A DNA stretch of 64,000 nt from Agaribacillus aureus (GCA_030442055.1 JAUJEB010000004.1:806001-870000); one strand, 5' to 3'. Positions 1 to 9,491 are shown, numbered from the stretch's first letter. A program made the numbers and translations. The notes: generated by a model from the letters alone, not told the origin.

Positions 1-380
1 CAGACCTCCATCAGCTTTTCGGTTTGCTTTTCCACTCCCTTGACGCAATCAATAACCATTATCACGCTGTCAACGGCTGTTAAGGTACGATAAGTATCTT
101 CTGCAAAATCCTGGTGCCCCGGGGTATCCAGGATGTTAATTTTTTTGTCTTTATAATTAAATCCCATGACGGAGGTGGCCACCGAGATACCTCTTTGTTT
201 TTCAATCTCCATCCAATCCGAGCGGGCATGATCTTTTATCTTATTAGATTTCACGGCACCGGCTGATTGAATTGCCCCGCCAAATAAAAGTAATTTCTCG
301 GTAAGCGTGGTTTTACCGGCATCGGGGTGACTTATGATTCCGAATGTCCGTCTTTTTTCAATCTGTTTTGTTAATTCCAT
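1..380 (-). CDS. prfC: Peptide chain release factor 3 (RF3), N-terminal part, cut by window edge
   Basis: This is a translational GTPase that recycles release factors RF1/RF2 from the ribosome after termination. The ATG is at 380 on the minus strand and the frame stays open to base 1, giving about 126 residues. The P-loop reads [16 protein letters not shown]. It is followed by [11 protein letters not shown], by [14 protein letters not shown] (switch I), and by the DTPGHQDF switch II motif. The [14 protein letters not shown] wording is typical of RF3 rather than EF-G or LepA. The gene is divergent from dnaK. The rest of the protein lies outside the window, so completeness cannot be judged. The family assignment is firm. 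Confidence 0.93.
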   Translation of the reverse strand, partial: MELTKQIEKRRTFGIISHPDAGKTTLTEKLLLFGGAIQSAGAVKSNKIKDHARSDWMEIEKQRGISVATSVMGFNYKDKKINILDTPGHQDFAEDTYRTLTAVDSVIMVIDCVKGVEKQTEKLMEV

Positions 381-753
381 TTTTCTGTAATACTGCTTTA
401 CAATCGTCTCCTCTCCTGTTTGGTTAGGCAAACTTTACCTGCTTTACCTTCTACATAGTCAACCGGGAGTATTTGAAAACACCTGTCAAGATAAATCAAA
501 TGACATTACTCTTTTCGTAAAATAATGCCATCGACACATTTAACGGCTGCAAAAATAGGTATAATAACGACAATACTGCAATATTTTGAAGGGGATAGCT
601 ATTATATAATGTCGTATTTTGTCGGCATATTCATTATTTAAAAACAAATTCTGCCAATCTGTCACAAATGACCGTCTGAATAGCTATTGGTATAAACATT
701 GATGAAAGGTTAAAAGTTGAACAGATTATTATAACCAAAGATAATTATATAAA
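381..753. other. Divergent intergenic region between prfC and dnaK
   Basis: This 373-base AT-rich spacer should carry promoters for both divergent genes. I found no exact TTTG-N19-TAnnTTTG promoter in either direction and no CIRCE-type inverted repeat (TTAGCACTC-N9-GAGTGCTAA) that would indicate HrcA control of dnaK. A minus-strand -7-like box (CAAAAATA on the plus strand, 550-557) has no matching -33 box. No small ORF or RNA is recognisable. Confidence 0.4.
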
Positions 754-2682
754 ATGGGAAAAATTATAGGAATTGATTTAGGAACTACAAACTCTTGCGT
801 GGCCGTGATGGAAGGGAATGAGCCGGTGGTTATTCCCAATAGTGAGGGAAGAAGAACCACACCATCAATTGTGGCTTTTTTAGACAATGGGAAAGGAGAA
901 AGAAAAGTAGGTGATCCGGCCAAAAGGCAGGCTATTACCAATCCTAAAAATACCATCATGTCTGTGAAAAGATTCATGGGCAAAAAATATACGGATGTCG
1001 ATGCTGAAAGAAGGCATGTCTCCTACGATCTCGAAAAAGGTAATAACAACACAGTACGGATAAAAATCGGCGATAGACAATATACACCACAGGAAATCTC
1101 TGCTATGATTTTACAGAAAATGAAATCAACCGGCGAAGATTATCTTGGAACTTCCATTTCGGAGGCGGTGATCACAGTACCTGCTTATTTTAATGACGCC
1201 GAAAGACAGGCGACCAAAGAGGCAGGCCAAATCGCCGGTTTGGAAGTAAAAAGGATTATCAACGAACCTACGGCCGCCGCCCTGGCTTATGGCCTTGACA
1301 AAAAAAATCAGGATATGAAAATCGCCGTTTACGATTTGGGAGGCGGTACATTTGATATTTCAATCCTGGAATTGGGAGACGGTGTCTTTGAGGTAAAGTC
1401 CACCAACGGTGATGTACACCTGGGCGGTGACGATTTTGACATGGTTATTATTGACTGGCTAGCGGAAGAGTTCAAGAAAGACGAATCCATAGATCTGAGA
1501 AAAGATGCTATGGCATTACAAAGATTGAAAGAGGCTGCAGAAAAAGCAAAAATAGAATTATCAAGCTCTACCAGTACAGAAATCAACCTGCCTTATATCA
1601 TGCCGGTTGACGGAATTCCAAAACACCTTGTCAGAACATTAAGCCGGGCCAAATTTGAACAATTGGCAGATGAGTTGGTAAAACGAAGCCTGGAGCCCTG
1701 CAAAAAAGCATTAAGTGACGCCAACATGAGCACCTCGGAAATTGATGAAGTGATATTGGTAGGCGGATCTACCAGGATACCAAGGATCCAGGAAGAAGTA
1801 GAAAAATTCTTTGGCAAGAAACCATCAAAAGGTGTAAACCCTGATGAGGTAGTTGCCATAGGTGCTGCTATCCAGGGTGGGGTACTAACAGGAGAAGTAA
1901 AAGATGTGCTGTTGCTGGATGTGACGCCATTATCATTGGGGATTGAAACTATGGGAGGTGTGTTTACCAAATTAATTGAGGCCAATACTACCATCCCTAC
2001 CAAGAAATCTGAAGTATTTTCAACGGCAGCGGATAATCAGCCTACAGTGGAAATTCACGTTTTGCAAGGTGAAAGGTCAATGGCCAAGGATAACCGAACT
2101 ATTGGAAAATTTCATCTGGGTGATATTCCACCGGCACCGAGGGGAATGCCTCAGATCGAGGTAACTTTTGATATCGACGCCAATGGAATTTTAAATGTTT
2201 CTGCCAAAGATAAAGGTACAGGTAAGGAACAAAAAATTACCATCGAAGCTTCATCCGGTCTGACCGATGAAGAAATCGAAAAGATGAAAAAAGAAGCGGA
2301 AGCCAATGCTGAAGCTGATAAAAATGAAAAAGAAAAAATAGATAAAATCAACGCTGCTGATTCATTGATCTTTCAAACTGAAAAGCAGTTGAAAGAATAC
2401 GGTGACAAATTATCCGAAGGTAATAAAACGGCTATCAACGAAGCGCTTGAGAAGTTAAAAGCCGCTCACGGTGCTGCTGATATTGCCGCGATTGATGTTG
2501 CCATGGAAGGTATGAACAAAGCCTGGGAAGGCGCGGCGCAGGAAATGTACGCAGCCACGCAGGGAGCTGACGCTCCGGAAGGTGAGGCACAACCCGGACC
2601 TGATAATGCCGACGGAGGCTCTTCATCGGAAAACGGAGATGTTTCAGATGTTGAATTTGAAGAGGTAGATGACAAAAAATAA
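754..2682 (+). CDS. dnaK: Molecular chaperone DnaK (Hsp70)
   Basis: This ATP-dependent cytoplasmic chaperone binds exposed hydrophobic peptides and works with DnaJ and GrpE. At 642 residues it has normal length. The ATPase signatures are present: [14 protein letters not shown] at residues 5-18, [14 protein letters not shown] near 170, [16 protein letters not shown] near 195, and [15 protein letters not shown] near 340. The substrate-binding domain and helical lid follow. The tail is Gly/Glu/Asp rich and ends EFEEVDDKK, close to the usual EEVDDKK. No dnaJ or grpE lies beside it, which is common in Bacteroidota. A strong intrinsic terminator follows at 2706-2735, so it is probably monocistronic. 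The heat-shock control element was not identified. Confidence 0.98.
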   Translation: MGKIIGIDLGTTNSCVAVMEGNEPVVIPNSEGRRTTPSIVAFLDNGKGERKVGDPAKRQAITNPKNTIMSVKRFMGKKYTDVDAERRHVSYDLEKGNNNTVRIKIGDRQYTPQEISAMILQKMKSTGEDYLGTSISEAVITVPAYFNDAERQATKEAGQIAGLEVKRIINEPTAAALAYGLDKKNQDMKIAVYDLGGGTFDISILELGDGVFEVKSTNGDVHLGGDDFDMVIIDWLAEEFKKDESIDLRKDAMALQRLKEAAEKAKIELSSSTSTEINLPYIMPVDGIPKHLVRTLSRAKFEQLADELVKRSLEPCKKALSDANMSTSEIDEVILVGGSTRIPRIQEEVEKFFGKKPSKGVNPDEVVAIGAAIQGGVLTGEVKDVLLLDVTPLSLGIETMGGVFTKLIEANTTIPTKKSEVFSTAADNQPTVEIHVLQGERSMAKDNRTIGKFHLGDIPPAPRGMPQIEVTFDIDANGILNVSAKDKGTGKEQKITIEASSGLTDEEIEKMKKEAEANAEADKNEKEKIDKINAADSLIFQTEKQLKEYGDKLSEGNKTAINEALEKLKAAHGAADIAAIDVAMEGMNKAWEGAAQEMYAATQGADAPEGEAQPGPDNADGGSSSENGDVSDVEFEEVDDKK

Positions 2683-2705
2683 CATTTTGATGTTTATTTA
2701 TATTC

Positions 2706-2735
2706 AACCCGGTAGTTAATACCGGGTTTTTTTTT
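2706..2735 (+). terminator. Rho-independent terminator of dnaK
   Basis: A perfect 9-bp stem, AACCCGGTA / TACCGGGTT, closes a 5-nt GTTAA loop and runs into a T tract, 23 bases after the dnaK stop codon. The terminator at 30777-30804 has the same AACC...GTTAA...GGTT plan. Confidence 0.93.
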
Positions 2736-2758
2736 GCCCATTTTCATATAAATATATC

Positions 2759-2831
2759 TCCCAAATTGGGAATATTATCCCGTCAAAACCTCATTCCCAA
2801 ATTGGGACACAATTTCTCTCGCAAGTTGGCA
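2759..2831. repeat. Repeated palindrome TCCCAAATTGGGA (two exact copies, one degenerate)
   Basis: The 13-bp palindrome TCCCAAATTGGGA occurs exactly at 2759-2771 and 2795-2807. A degenerate copy, TCGCAAGTTGGCA (10 of 13 matches), lies at 2819-2831. Start-to-start spacing is 36 and 24 bp. They lie between the dnaK terminator and the TerB-like gene, where operators would be expected. No regulator can be assigned. The repeats are read directly; the operator role is inferred. Confidence 0.55.
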
Positions 2832-2884
2832 CGCAAAAACCGCCAAAAAAAGCCATAAAGAGCGTTTTCTCATAAATATTCGGA

Positions 2885-3355
2885 ATGATTGATTTTTTGG
2901 CAAGCTATATGCACTACGTTCGCCAAAAACCAAGTATTATGAAAAACACTGAAACATTAACAAAATTTACAGAGAGCACATTATCACTTTGTTATCTGGT
3001 TAGTAATGTAAACGGAGACATGAATCATTACGAGTCAAGAATGTATGAATTCATTAAGCACGAAGAGAATATCTCTGAAGAAGACGCCGACTCCATTCTG
3101 AATGAAATAGAATCTTTATCACCGGAATATATCTTTGACAGAGGGATCAAGGCGCTTACTAAATGTGAAAAAACCGATCAAATCAAATGTCTGGCCTGGA
3201 TGAATAAAATCGCCAATGCCGACGGATATCTGGCTGATCAGGAGTGGTCTATTATTTATAAGACCTACAAAAAAGAGCTGGATATTACACTGGAAGAAAT
3301 ACTCGAATTTGAATTACCCGAGTTGGATTATACATTTTACATAAGCCAAAACTAA
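2885..3355 (+). CDS. TerB-like small acidic protein, copy 1
   Basis: This protein has 156 residues from the first ATG. A second ATG at 2939 (MKNTETLTKF...) aligns with the start of the paralogue at 3552 and is probably the real start, giving 138 residues. Two acidic loops are followed by helices: VNGDMNHYESRMYEFI and NADGYLADQEWSIIYKTY. This resembles the paired D-x-D-G...E pattern of the TerB/tellurite-resistance fold, which binds metal in some members. There is no signal peptide or membrane segment, so it is probably cytoplasmic. The first loop has N where the second has D. It lies behind the repeated palindromes at 2759-2831. The function is unknown, and the family call rests on pattern only. 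Confidence 0.72.
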   Translation: MIDFLASYMHYVRQKPSIMKNTETLTKFTESTLSLCYLVSNVNGDMNHYESRMYEFIKHEENISEEDADSILNEIESLSPEYIFDRGIKALTKCEKTDQIKCLAWMNKIANADGYLADQEWSIIYKTYKKELDITLEEILEFELPELDYTFYISQN

Positions 3356-3377
3356 CGGGTTATAAAATTTGCAATAT

Positions 3378-3539
3378 ATGGAGACGAAAAGCTTTGAAGA
3401 TTTAGAAAATAAACAGTATCTAATTTGCAAAATATCACATACGTATTTTCAGGTTTTATATGATATTTTATTTTCATCTCTTAAAAGGGATCTTTACATC
3501 CCAAAGTTCAAGATAATCGATATTCAATTTCACAGCTAA
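3378..3539 (+). CDS. Possible 53-residue ORF between the two TerB-like genes
   Basis: An ATG ORF (METKSFEDLENKQYL...) ends 12 bases before the second TerB-like gene. It is lysine- and aromatic-rich with no recognised domain. The only support is an open frame in a 196-base gap between paralogues; chance occurrence is likely. Confidence 0.15.
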   Translation: METKSFEDLENKQYLICKISHTYFQVLYDILFSSLKRDLYIPKFKIIDIQFHS

Positions 3540-3551
3540 AGAAATAAACTC

Positions 3552-3950
3552 ATGGTTACGCACAGCGAAAAATTTACCGAAGCCATCGCTTCACTTTATT
3601 ATTTGATTAGTTCAGCGGACGGGGAAATAAGCGATTTTGAAAAAAGGATTTGTGAGCACATGTTGGAAACAGAAAAAATCAATGAAAAAGACTTTAATCA
3701 ATTAATAGGTTCAATTGAACACTTATCACATGACGACGTTTATGCAAAATGCGTAAAGTTATTGAATGCCTGTCCAAAAGAGGAGCAGATCAGGGCATTG
3801 GCCTGGATGAGAAATATTGCCAATTCCGACGGATTCATGGCCAAAGAAGAATGGGCTTTGATATTTAAAATTTATAAAAGGGAATTGCAACTAAATCTGA
3901 AAGATATCATTGATTGTGATCTGCCAATACACGCTGGTTTAGCCGGATAA
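3552..3950 (+). CDS. TerB-like small acidic protein, copy 2
   Basis: This 132-residue protein is clearly paralogous to the product at 2885-3355. Shared blocks include KFTE near the start, SADGEISDFEKRICEHM against VNGDMNHYESRMYEFI, and RALAWMRNIANSDGFMAKEEWALIFKIYKREL against the matching block of copy 1. Both acidic loops keep D and G, closer to a metal-binding TerB pattern than copy 1. It has no signal peptide. The tandem arrangement suggests local duplication followed by divergence. The function is unknown; the family may respond to membrane or metal stress, but nothing here shows that. Confidence 0.75.
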   Translation: MVTHSEKFTEAIASLYYLISSADGEISDFEKRICEHMLETEKINEKDFNQLIGSIEHLSHDDVYAKCVKLLNACPKEEQIRALAWMRNIANSDGFMAKEEWALIFKIYKRELQLNLKDIIDCDLPIHAGLAG

Positions 3951-3969
3951 ACCTGTTCTGTTGCGATTT

Positions 3970-5307
3970 TTAAGAGTCCAGAAAATTTTTGTACCACTCT
4001 CCTGAAGATTTGATAATCCTTTTTTGGGATTGAAAATCAACATAAATCAATCCAAACCTGGGATCATAACCTTCAGCCCATTCAAAGTTGTCCAATAAGG
4101 TCCATACAAAATAACCAGCTACTTTAACGCCTTCTTTCTTCGCACGTAATACCTGGGCGATGTGGTCTTTTAAATAATTGACCCGGGATTCATCCATCAC
4201 CTTGCCGGCAATGGGTGTATCACTAAAAGCTACGCCGTTTTCGGTAATGATCAATTTTTTAATGCCGTCATAGGAATCATATTTCTTGAGCATTTTATAT
4301 ACACACGGTGGGAATATCTCCCAGCCCATAAGCGTAGTCTTTACCCCTCGTTTTTCGGCCTTTACCAGCTTGGCTTTAATGAAAGGTACAAACGGCGCAA
4401 ATTTTACAATTTCCCGGGTGTAATTTTGAATACCGATAAAATCAAAGTTGGCCTTCATCCTGTCCTCATCACCAGATTTCATATATTTTTCGATCCTATT
4501 CAGCACGGTCAGCTCCTTTGTAGGATATCCAAGTCCCAGTGCAGGCTCTATAAATAACCGGTTTAACAACGCGTCCACTCTGATCGCCGCATTGACATCA
4601 CTGACCTTGTGGCTATAAGGTTCTACGTAAGAACAGGAATAAGTAGTCCCTATCTCAGCACCTGGCGAAATTGATCTTACAACCTCTGCTCCCATGGCCT
4701 GGGCCAATGTGGCGTGATGGACGGCTGGCAAAAAATTTTTCATACCCTTTTTACCGGGAGCATGAACTCCAAGGAAGTAACCGGCCCCAACAAAAACCAT
4801 TGGCTCGTTCAGGATCATCCAGTGATTTACTTTGTCCCCAAATTCCTGCACACATAAAGCAATATAATCCTGAAACCAGGAAATAATATCCCTGTTGGTC
4901 CAACCTCCCCTGAGTTCCAGTTGGTGGGGCAAATCCCAGTGATACAAGGTTACCCACGGCTTGATACCGGCCTCCAGGCAATAATCAAATACCCGATGGT
5001 AAAAATCTATCCCTTTTTGATTGACACTGCCAATACCTTCCGGGAGAATTCTTGGCCATGACAGCGAAAGCCGAAAGTTTTTAATATGCATTTGACGCAT
5101 CAAATCGATATCCGTTTGAAACAGGTGATAAAAATCACAGGAGTGATCCCCATTTCTGCCATCCTGTATGTTACCTTTTATCCTGGTAAATTCATCCCAG
5201 ATTGACGGGCCTTTGCCATCTTTTTTAGCGGCGCCTTCGATTTGGTATGCCGCCGTTGAAACACCCCAATCAAACCGTTCTCCAAAATCAGCACTGGATA
5301 TTATCAT
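3970..5307 (-). CDS. Beta-glucosidase, glycoside hydrolase family 1
   Basis: This is a retaining beta-glycosidase with a (beta/alpha)8 barrel and 445 residues, normal for GH1. The N-terminal signature FDWGVSTAAYQIEGAA is near residues 12-27. The acid/base is E168 in ILNEP and the nucleophile is E356 in IITENG. The aglycone-site block DNFEWAEGYDPRFGL follows near 406. There is no signal peptide, so it is cytoplasmic. It is the last gene of a three-gene minus-strand group with a glycosyltransferase and an LpxH-like phosphatase, 27 bp after the glycosyltransferase. That setting leaves open whether the substrate is an imported disaccharide or a glycolipid. The family is certain; the substrate is not. 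Confidence 0.95.
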   Translation of the reverse strand: MIISSADFGERFDWGVSTAAYQIEGAAKKDGKGPSIWDEFTRIKGNIQDGRNGDHSCDFYHLFQTDIDLMRQMHIKNFRLSLSWPRILPEGIGSVNQKGIDFYHRVFDYCLEAGIKPWVTLYHWDLPHQLELRGGWTNRDIISWFQDYIALCVQEFGDKVNHWMILNEPMVFVGAGYFLGVHAPGKKGMKNFLPAVHHATLAQAMGAEVVRSISPGAEIGTTYSCSYVEPYSHKVSDVNAAIRVDALLNRLFIEPALGLGYPTKELTVLNRIEKYMKSGDEDRMKANFDFIGIQNYTREIVKFAPFVPFIKAKLVKAEKRGVKTTLMGWEIFPPCVYKMLKKYDSYDGIKKLIITENGVAFSDTPIAGKVMDESRVNYLKDHIAQVLRAKKEGVKVAGYFVWTLLDNFEWAEGYDPRFGLIYVDFQSQKRIIKSSGEWYKNFLDS

Positions 5308-5334
5308 GTACGCTTAAACACTTTAAAAATACCC

Positions 5335-6375
5335 CTACTTTAAAAAATAATCCACCTCGGGATGAATATTGTGCGATTCATCCACGTGATGGGAACTGTT
5401 TTCAATAACATGGTCAATGATTTCTTCTGTTTCATCGGGGTAGTCAACTGCTATTGACTGGTCAGATTCCAGCCAGTTATCAATTTTCAGGTGGTGTTTT
5501 GTCTTTAGAGATTTCACTACAGGTATCCCCATTTCTTTTAATGCGGCTGCGTTGCATTGCTGTTCGTATTGTCCCTTCATAGGAATAACCATTAATTTCT
5601 TTTGTAAAAACAGGGCTTCGGCGGGCGTTTCAAATCCAGCGCCACATAAAATTCCCTCGCAGGTGCGAAAACTTTCCAGAAACGCCTCATTACTCACCGG
5701 TTTGATCATCACGTTATTTAATTTTACTTCTTTATGATTGTGTTTTGAGAAAACTTCCCATTTGGTTTTTTTGAACTTTGACAAAGATTTCAACAACTTT
5801 TTATCGTCATAGGCCGGAAGGTAAACCGTATAATGCCCCTCATTGCCAGGGCTCAGGTCGCGGATTCGTTTTCTAATGATAGGCGTAAAAATATTTTGAT
5901 CATATGACTTAAAATGAAACCCATATTCCTTCGAGGTGGGTGCATATTTTTTTAGTACCATACTTCCCAGTCTGTCCTTTTTCTTAGGTTTTGGGGCCTT
6001 GCGATTTAGTACCGCCGCCTGGTGGCTTAATCCGATACATGGAATCTTTTTCAAATAAGCTGCCCAGGCCGACACAGGTTCAAAATCATTTAATATCAAA
6101 TCATAATCTTCCACCGGAATTTTTTTGATATCTATATAGAGCTTTTTGGCGTTGGATTTAAGATAGGTGCGCCACACATCCACACCACCTTTTTTTCCAA
6201 AAATAAAACTAAATCCACGAAGCTTATATTTGATGGGGTAAGGCAAGGTAACATCGGCTTGCGTTCCACTGACAACAATATCTACCTCCCCTTTTTTCTG
6301 CAAAACAGGAACTATATCCTGAGCCCGGCTTAAATGACCATTGCCGGTTCCCTGAATAGCATAAAGTATCTTCAT
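5335..6375 (-). CDS. MurG/UDPGT-like glycosyltransferase (GT-B fold)
   Basis: This 346-residue protein has an N-terminal acceptor loop, GTGNGHLSRA, at residues 9-18. The C-terminal donor-sugar region reads CGAGFETPAEALFLQKKL from about 244, followed by a YEQQCNAAAL block at 270-279. This is the arrangement of GT-B enzymes such as MurG, MGDG synthase and the MJ1255-like family. There is no signal peptide or obvious membrane segment, so it probably acts on the inner face of the membrane. Its start overlaps the stop of the LpxH-like gene by 4 bp (ATGA), implying translational coupling. The donor and acceptor are unknown. A lipid acceptor is suggested by the neighbours only. Confidence 0.85.
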   Translation of the reverse strand: MKILYAIQGTGNGHLSRAQDIVPVLQKKGEVDIVVSGTQADVTLPYPIKYKLRGFSFIFGKKGGVDVWRTYLKSNAKKLYIDIKKIPVEDYDLILNDFEPVSAWAAYLKKIPCIGLSHQAAVLNRKAPKPKKKDRLGSMVLKKYAPTSKEYGFHFKSYDQNIFTPIIRKRIRDLSPGNEGHYTVYLPAYDDKKLLKSLSKFKKTKWEVFSKHNHKEVKLNNVMIKPVSNEAFLESFRTCEGILCGAGFETPAEALFLQKKLMVIPMKGQYEQQCNAAALKEMGIPVVKSLKTKHHLKIDNWLESDQSIAVDYPDETEEIIDHVIENSSHHVDESHNIHPEVDYFLK

Positions 6376-7223
6376 TTTTTCAATAAATTAAATTCCTGCT
6401 GCAGCCTCTTAAAAAGCTGGCCGTTTTCCAGCGGTTTATCTTTGCCTGCGTTAATATTGATTAGTTTTGCATTTTCATCGTCATGGTACTGATACATCGT
6501 CCAGATACCTTTGTGACATTCCAGGGCGGTTAAATTTTCTATCCAATCGCCGGAGTTCAGGTAGGTAACCATGCCTTCCTTATTGGTCATGGTTTTTATC
6601 TCCGGCTGATGAATATGACCACATACCACATAGTCATATTTATTGGAAATAGCTATATCCGCTGCTGTCTGCTCAAAATTATTGATAAACTTAACCGCTG
6701 ATTTTACGCTATTCTTGATTTTTTTAGACATTGAGACCGGCTCTTTTCCCAACTTAATGAAGCAAAAGTTTACCGCCCTGTTAATTAATATCAACGTGTC
6801 ATAGCCAATGGCACCCAGCTGGGCCAACCATTTGGAATGCTGCATGGTCACATCAAAAACATCTCCGTGAAAAACCCAGGCACGCTTGCCATTAATCTTT
6901 AAAATAAGCTTATTTAAAATACTAAATGAGCCCAGTTTAAAGCCAACAAATTTCCTTAACAATTCATCGTGATTTCCGGTAATGTAGTACACCTTGACAC
7001 CGTTGCTAATCAGCCCCAGTAAATGCTTCAGCACCTGCATATGAGATTTTGGCCAGTAACGTTTACTAAACTGCCAGATATCAATGATATCGCCGTTTAA
7101 TATTACCTTCTTTGGTTTGATACTTTTTAAATATTGGAGTAGCTCTTTCGCATGGCAACCATAGGTACCCAGGTGGATATCGGAAATAACCACAATGTCA
7201 ATTTCTCTCTTTTTTTTTCCCAT
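6372..7223 (-). CDS. LpxH-like calcineurin-family metallophosphoesterase
   Basis: This 283-residue protein has the complete dinuclear metal site of the family. SDIHLG supplies D15 and H17, LNGDIID D46, ITGNHDE N85/H86, FHGD H120 and CGHIH H204/H206. It resembles UDP-2,3-diacylglucosamine hydrolase and its relatives in Bacteroidota. It has no signal peptide, so it acts in the cytoplasm, possibly membrane-peripheral. It is first of a coupled group with the glycosyltransferase and GH1 genes and lies downstream of a DAG-kinase-like gene. A role in lipid headgroup or lipid A chemistry is likely but not proven. No lpxA, lpxB or lpxD is nearby. Confidence 0.85.
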   Translation of the reverse strand: MGKKKREIDIVVISDIHLGTYGCHAKELLQYLKSIKPKKVILNGDIIDIWQFSKRYWPKSHMQVLKHLLGLISNGVKVYYITGNHDELLRKFVGFKLGSFSILNKLILKINGKRAWVFHGDVFDVTMQHSKWLAQLGAIGYDTLILINRAVNFCFIKLGKEPVSMSKKIKNSVKSAVKFINNFEQTAADIAISNKYDYVVCGHIHQPEIKTMTNKEGMVTYLNSGDWIENLTALECHKGIWTMYQYHDDENAKLININAGKDKPLENGQLFKRLQQEFNLLKK

Positions 7224-7490
7224 GCTCCCAGATTAAAAGAATTTCCCGATGATTCTTTTTTTCTTTCTATATGCTTTCAGTGGAGAATAAAAGGATGAGA
7301 GCCTGATCAAAAACAGGTTTACCAGCAAATTTTGATATTTAAACAGAAAAGTTTTCAATTTATTAAGGGTTTATACAAAAATAACCCCCTCATATCAACA
7401 GGATATTATCTTAACTTTAATTTTCTTTGAAGGATAGAACTGCAAAACAGCTATTTATTCACAATAATTTAACTTCAAAAACGGGTAGGA

Positions 7491-8384
7491 TCAGATTACC
7501 TCTTTACCAACGATCAGGTTCAGGCTTTTCGGTTGAATTTCCACCTGGAAATCCGCCAGGCTGCTATGGAAATCACCATCTACATGCATGGGTACCGGGT
7601 GCTCCGCTTTTAAATGAAAGTGCTTGGTTCTGTGGGTTTTAATATATCTGGAGGTGTGTAACTTTTTTGTCAGGGTCTTGAAAATCAATACCGGCCAGTA
7701 GTAAAAGGGAAAGGTTTGCACAAATACGACATCCAGGTAGCCATCCTTGATGCTGGCGCGAGGTGCTACATAAGCGTTGTTACCATATTGCTGGGAATTA
7801 GCAAAGGCAATGGTCAGGTAGCGCTGCTTAATTAACTTACCTTCCACCATAAATTCATAGCTTTCCGTTCGATAGTTATTAAAATGCTGTATCACACATT
7901 TCAAATAGGTGAGAAGCCCCCTCTCATTGCTTTCGTTAAAAACCTTGCTGATGTACGCTTCAAAGCCCACCCCTGCCATATTAACAAAAGTAACCCCATT
8001 CACCAGGCAAGTATCAATTGGCAGACATTTACCTTTGTTAATACTGTTAATCGCTTTTTTAGGATTTAGGGGAATACCTACATGCCTGCCCAGGCCGTTG
8101 CCGGAACCGAGCGGAATAATCCCCAGCTTGACTTGTGTTTTGGCCAGAACATTAACAATTTCATTAATCGTACCGTCGCCTCCAACAGCTATTACCATAT
8201 CGGTTTCGTCGCTGACCGCCTTTTGAGCCAGCTCTCTGGCATGCCCCGGAAAATTTGTTTTGAACAGCTGATATTCGTATTTATGATGATCAAGGTATTT
8301 ATCAATTAATGCTCCGATCTGGTCTTTTTTTCCGTAACCGCTGATGGGATTAACTACAAATAGCAATTTTTCCTTTCTCTGCAT
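7491..8384 (-). CDS. Diacylglycerol/sphingosine kinase-like lipid kinase (YegS/DagK family)
   Basis: This 297-residue protein has the DAGK catalytic-domain pattern. NPISG is at residues 12-16, VGGDGTINEIVN at 67-78 is the nucleotide-binding loop, and PLGSGNGLGRH is at 91-101. It would phosphorylate a membrane lipid alcohol such as diacylglycerol or a sphingoid base. It has no signal peptide. It stands 267 bp upstream of the LpxH-like/glycosyltransferase/GH1 group on the same strand. A possible promoter is CAAATATA (8412-8419, plus strand) with CAAA at 8437-8440, but the spacing is 17 rather than the usual 19 or so. The lipid substrate cannot be told from the sequence. Confidence 0.9.
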   Translation of the reverse strand: MQRKEKLLFVVNPISGYGKKDQIGALIDKYLDHHKYEYQLFKTNFPGHARELAQKAVSDETDMVIAVGGDGTINEIVNVLAKTQVKLGIIPLGSGNGLGRHVGIPLNPKKAINSINKGKCLPIDTCLVNGVTFVNMAGVGFEAYISKVFNESNERGLLTYLKCVIQHFNNYRTESYEFMVEGKLIKQRYLTIAFANSQQYGNNAYVAPRASIKDGYLDVVFVQTFPFYYWPVLIFKTLTKKLHTSRYIKTHRTKHFHLKAEHPVPMHVDGDFHSSLADFQVEIQPKSLNLIVGKEVI

Positions 8385-8615
8385 AAATTATTTAGGTTTT
8401 TTTGCCATATTCAAATATATAGATCATTTATAAATCCAAACATTAATAAATTATTTTAAAATTATCTTCTGGTTAACTTTAAGTTAATTATAGGCTACCA
8501 AGCCCGTTTCTGCGATTTTTCTGTCATCTTTGCAGGCATGTATTTCGTACATCTTTAATACACTTAAATACAAAATATTATTAATTCGTTTTACATCTAA
8601 ACCAGTTATTTTTTA

Positions 8616-9491
8616 ATGAGTTGGAGCAATTTGCATAGCCACTGTTTTTATTGTGATGGGAAATTTGAACCTGAAAGATACATTCGGCGAGCCATCGATA
8701 TGAAGGTATTTTCCTACGGTTTCAGCTCTCATGCCCCGGTGCCTTTTGAGTGCGGCTGGTCTATGCGATCACAGGATACACTAAATTACGTCAATGAAAT
8801 CAGCATACTGAAACAAAAATATGCAGATCAAATTCAGGTTTACACCGGCATGGAAGTGGACTACATCCCCGGTGTAATCTCTGTTCAACACCCCTCGATA
8901 CGCAACCTGGATTTAGATTATACAATCGGGTCTATCCACTTTATAGATCAGGACCGTCATGGAAATCCCTGGGAAATAGATGGCAAGCACAGTACATTTT
9001 TACATGGACTCAATACCATATTCAAAAATGATATCATGCAGGTGGTAAAACGCTACTTCCAATTGACCAGGGCAATGGTGAGAGAGGCCTGTCCCGATAT
9101 TATCGGGCACCTGGATAAAATCAAAATCCAAAACCGGGAAAATAAGTTTTACCACGAATTCAGCCGTTGGTATCAATATGAGATTATGCATACGCTGGAG
9201 GAAATTAAAGCTTCCGGTGCCATCCTGGAGGTCAATACACGAGGTATCTACAAAAAGAAGACTGTCCATACCTATCCCGGACGATGGATTCTGGATCAGG
9301 TAAGAAAAATGAAAATTCCCATCACCCTCAATTCTGATGCCCATCATCCCGAAGAAATCATCAATTGCTTTGAAAAAGCCGCCTATATGCTTAATGAAAT
9401 CGGCTTCAAATACGTTCGGGTATTGGTCAATGGAAAATGGACCGATGTGGAGCTGGATCCGACCGGCTTGAAAATACCAGAATATGCCTGA
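8616..9491 (+). CDS. PHP-domain histidinol-phosphatase-type phosphoesterase
   Basis: This 291-residue PHP-family metal-dependent phosphatase is of the HisK type, which converts L-histidinol phosphate to histidinol. Metal ligands are visible: H7 and H9 in LHSHC, H39 in SSHAP, E81 in GMEVDY, H109 in GSIHFI, a later IIGHLD, and the C-terminal LNSDAHHP. There is no signal peptide. No other his genes lie nearby, so histidine synthesis is the family default rather than shown by context. PHP phosphatases can act on other sugar or polyol phosphates. A hairpin shared with the convergent response-regulator gene follows the stop codon. Confidence 0.87.
   Translation: MSWSNLHSHCFYCDGKFEPERYIRRAIDMKVFSYGFSSHAPVPFECGWSMRSQDTLNYVNEISILKQKYADQIQVYTGMEVDYIPGVISVQHPSIRNLDLDYTIGSIHFIDQDRHGNPWEIDGKHSTFLHGLNTIFKNDIMQVVKRYFQLTRAMVREACPDIIGHLDKIKIQNRENKFYHEFSRWYQYEIMHTLEEIKASGAILEVNTRGIYKKKTVHTYPGRWILDQVRKMKIPITLNSDAHHPEEIINCFEKAAYMLNEIGFKYVRVLVNGKWTDVELDPTGLKIPEYA

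Noticed and set aside
381-753. Possible CIRCE element before dnaK
   Set aside because: No inverted repeat resembling TTAGCACTC-N9-GAGTGCTAA is present.
7427-7642. A 71-codon plus-strand frame beside the lipid-kinase gene
   Set aside because: Most of it lies opposite the C-terminal coding part of the kinase, and it has no domain or start context.
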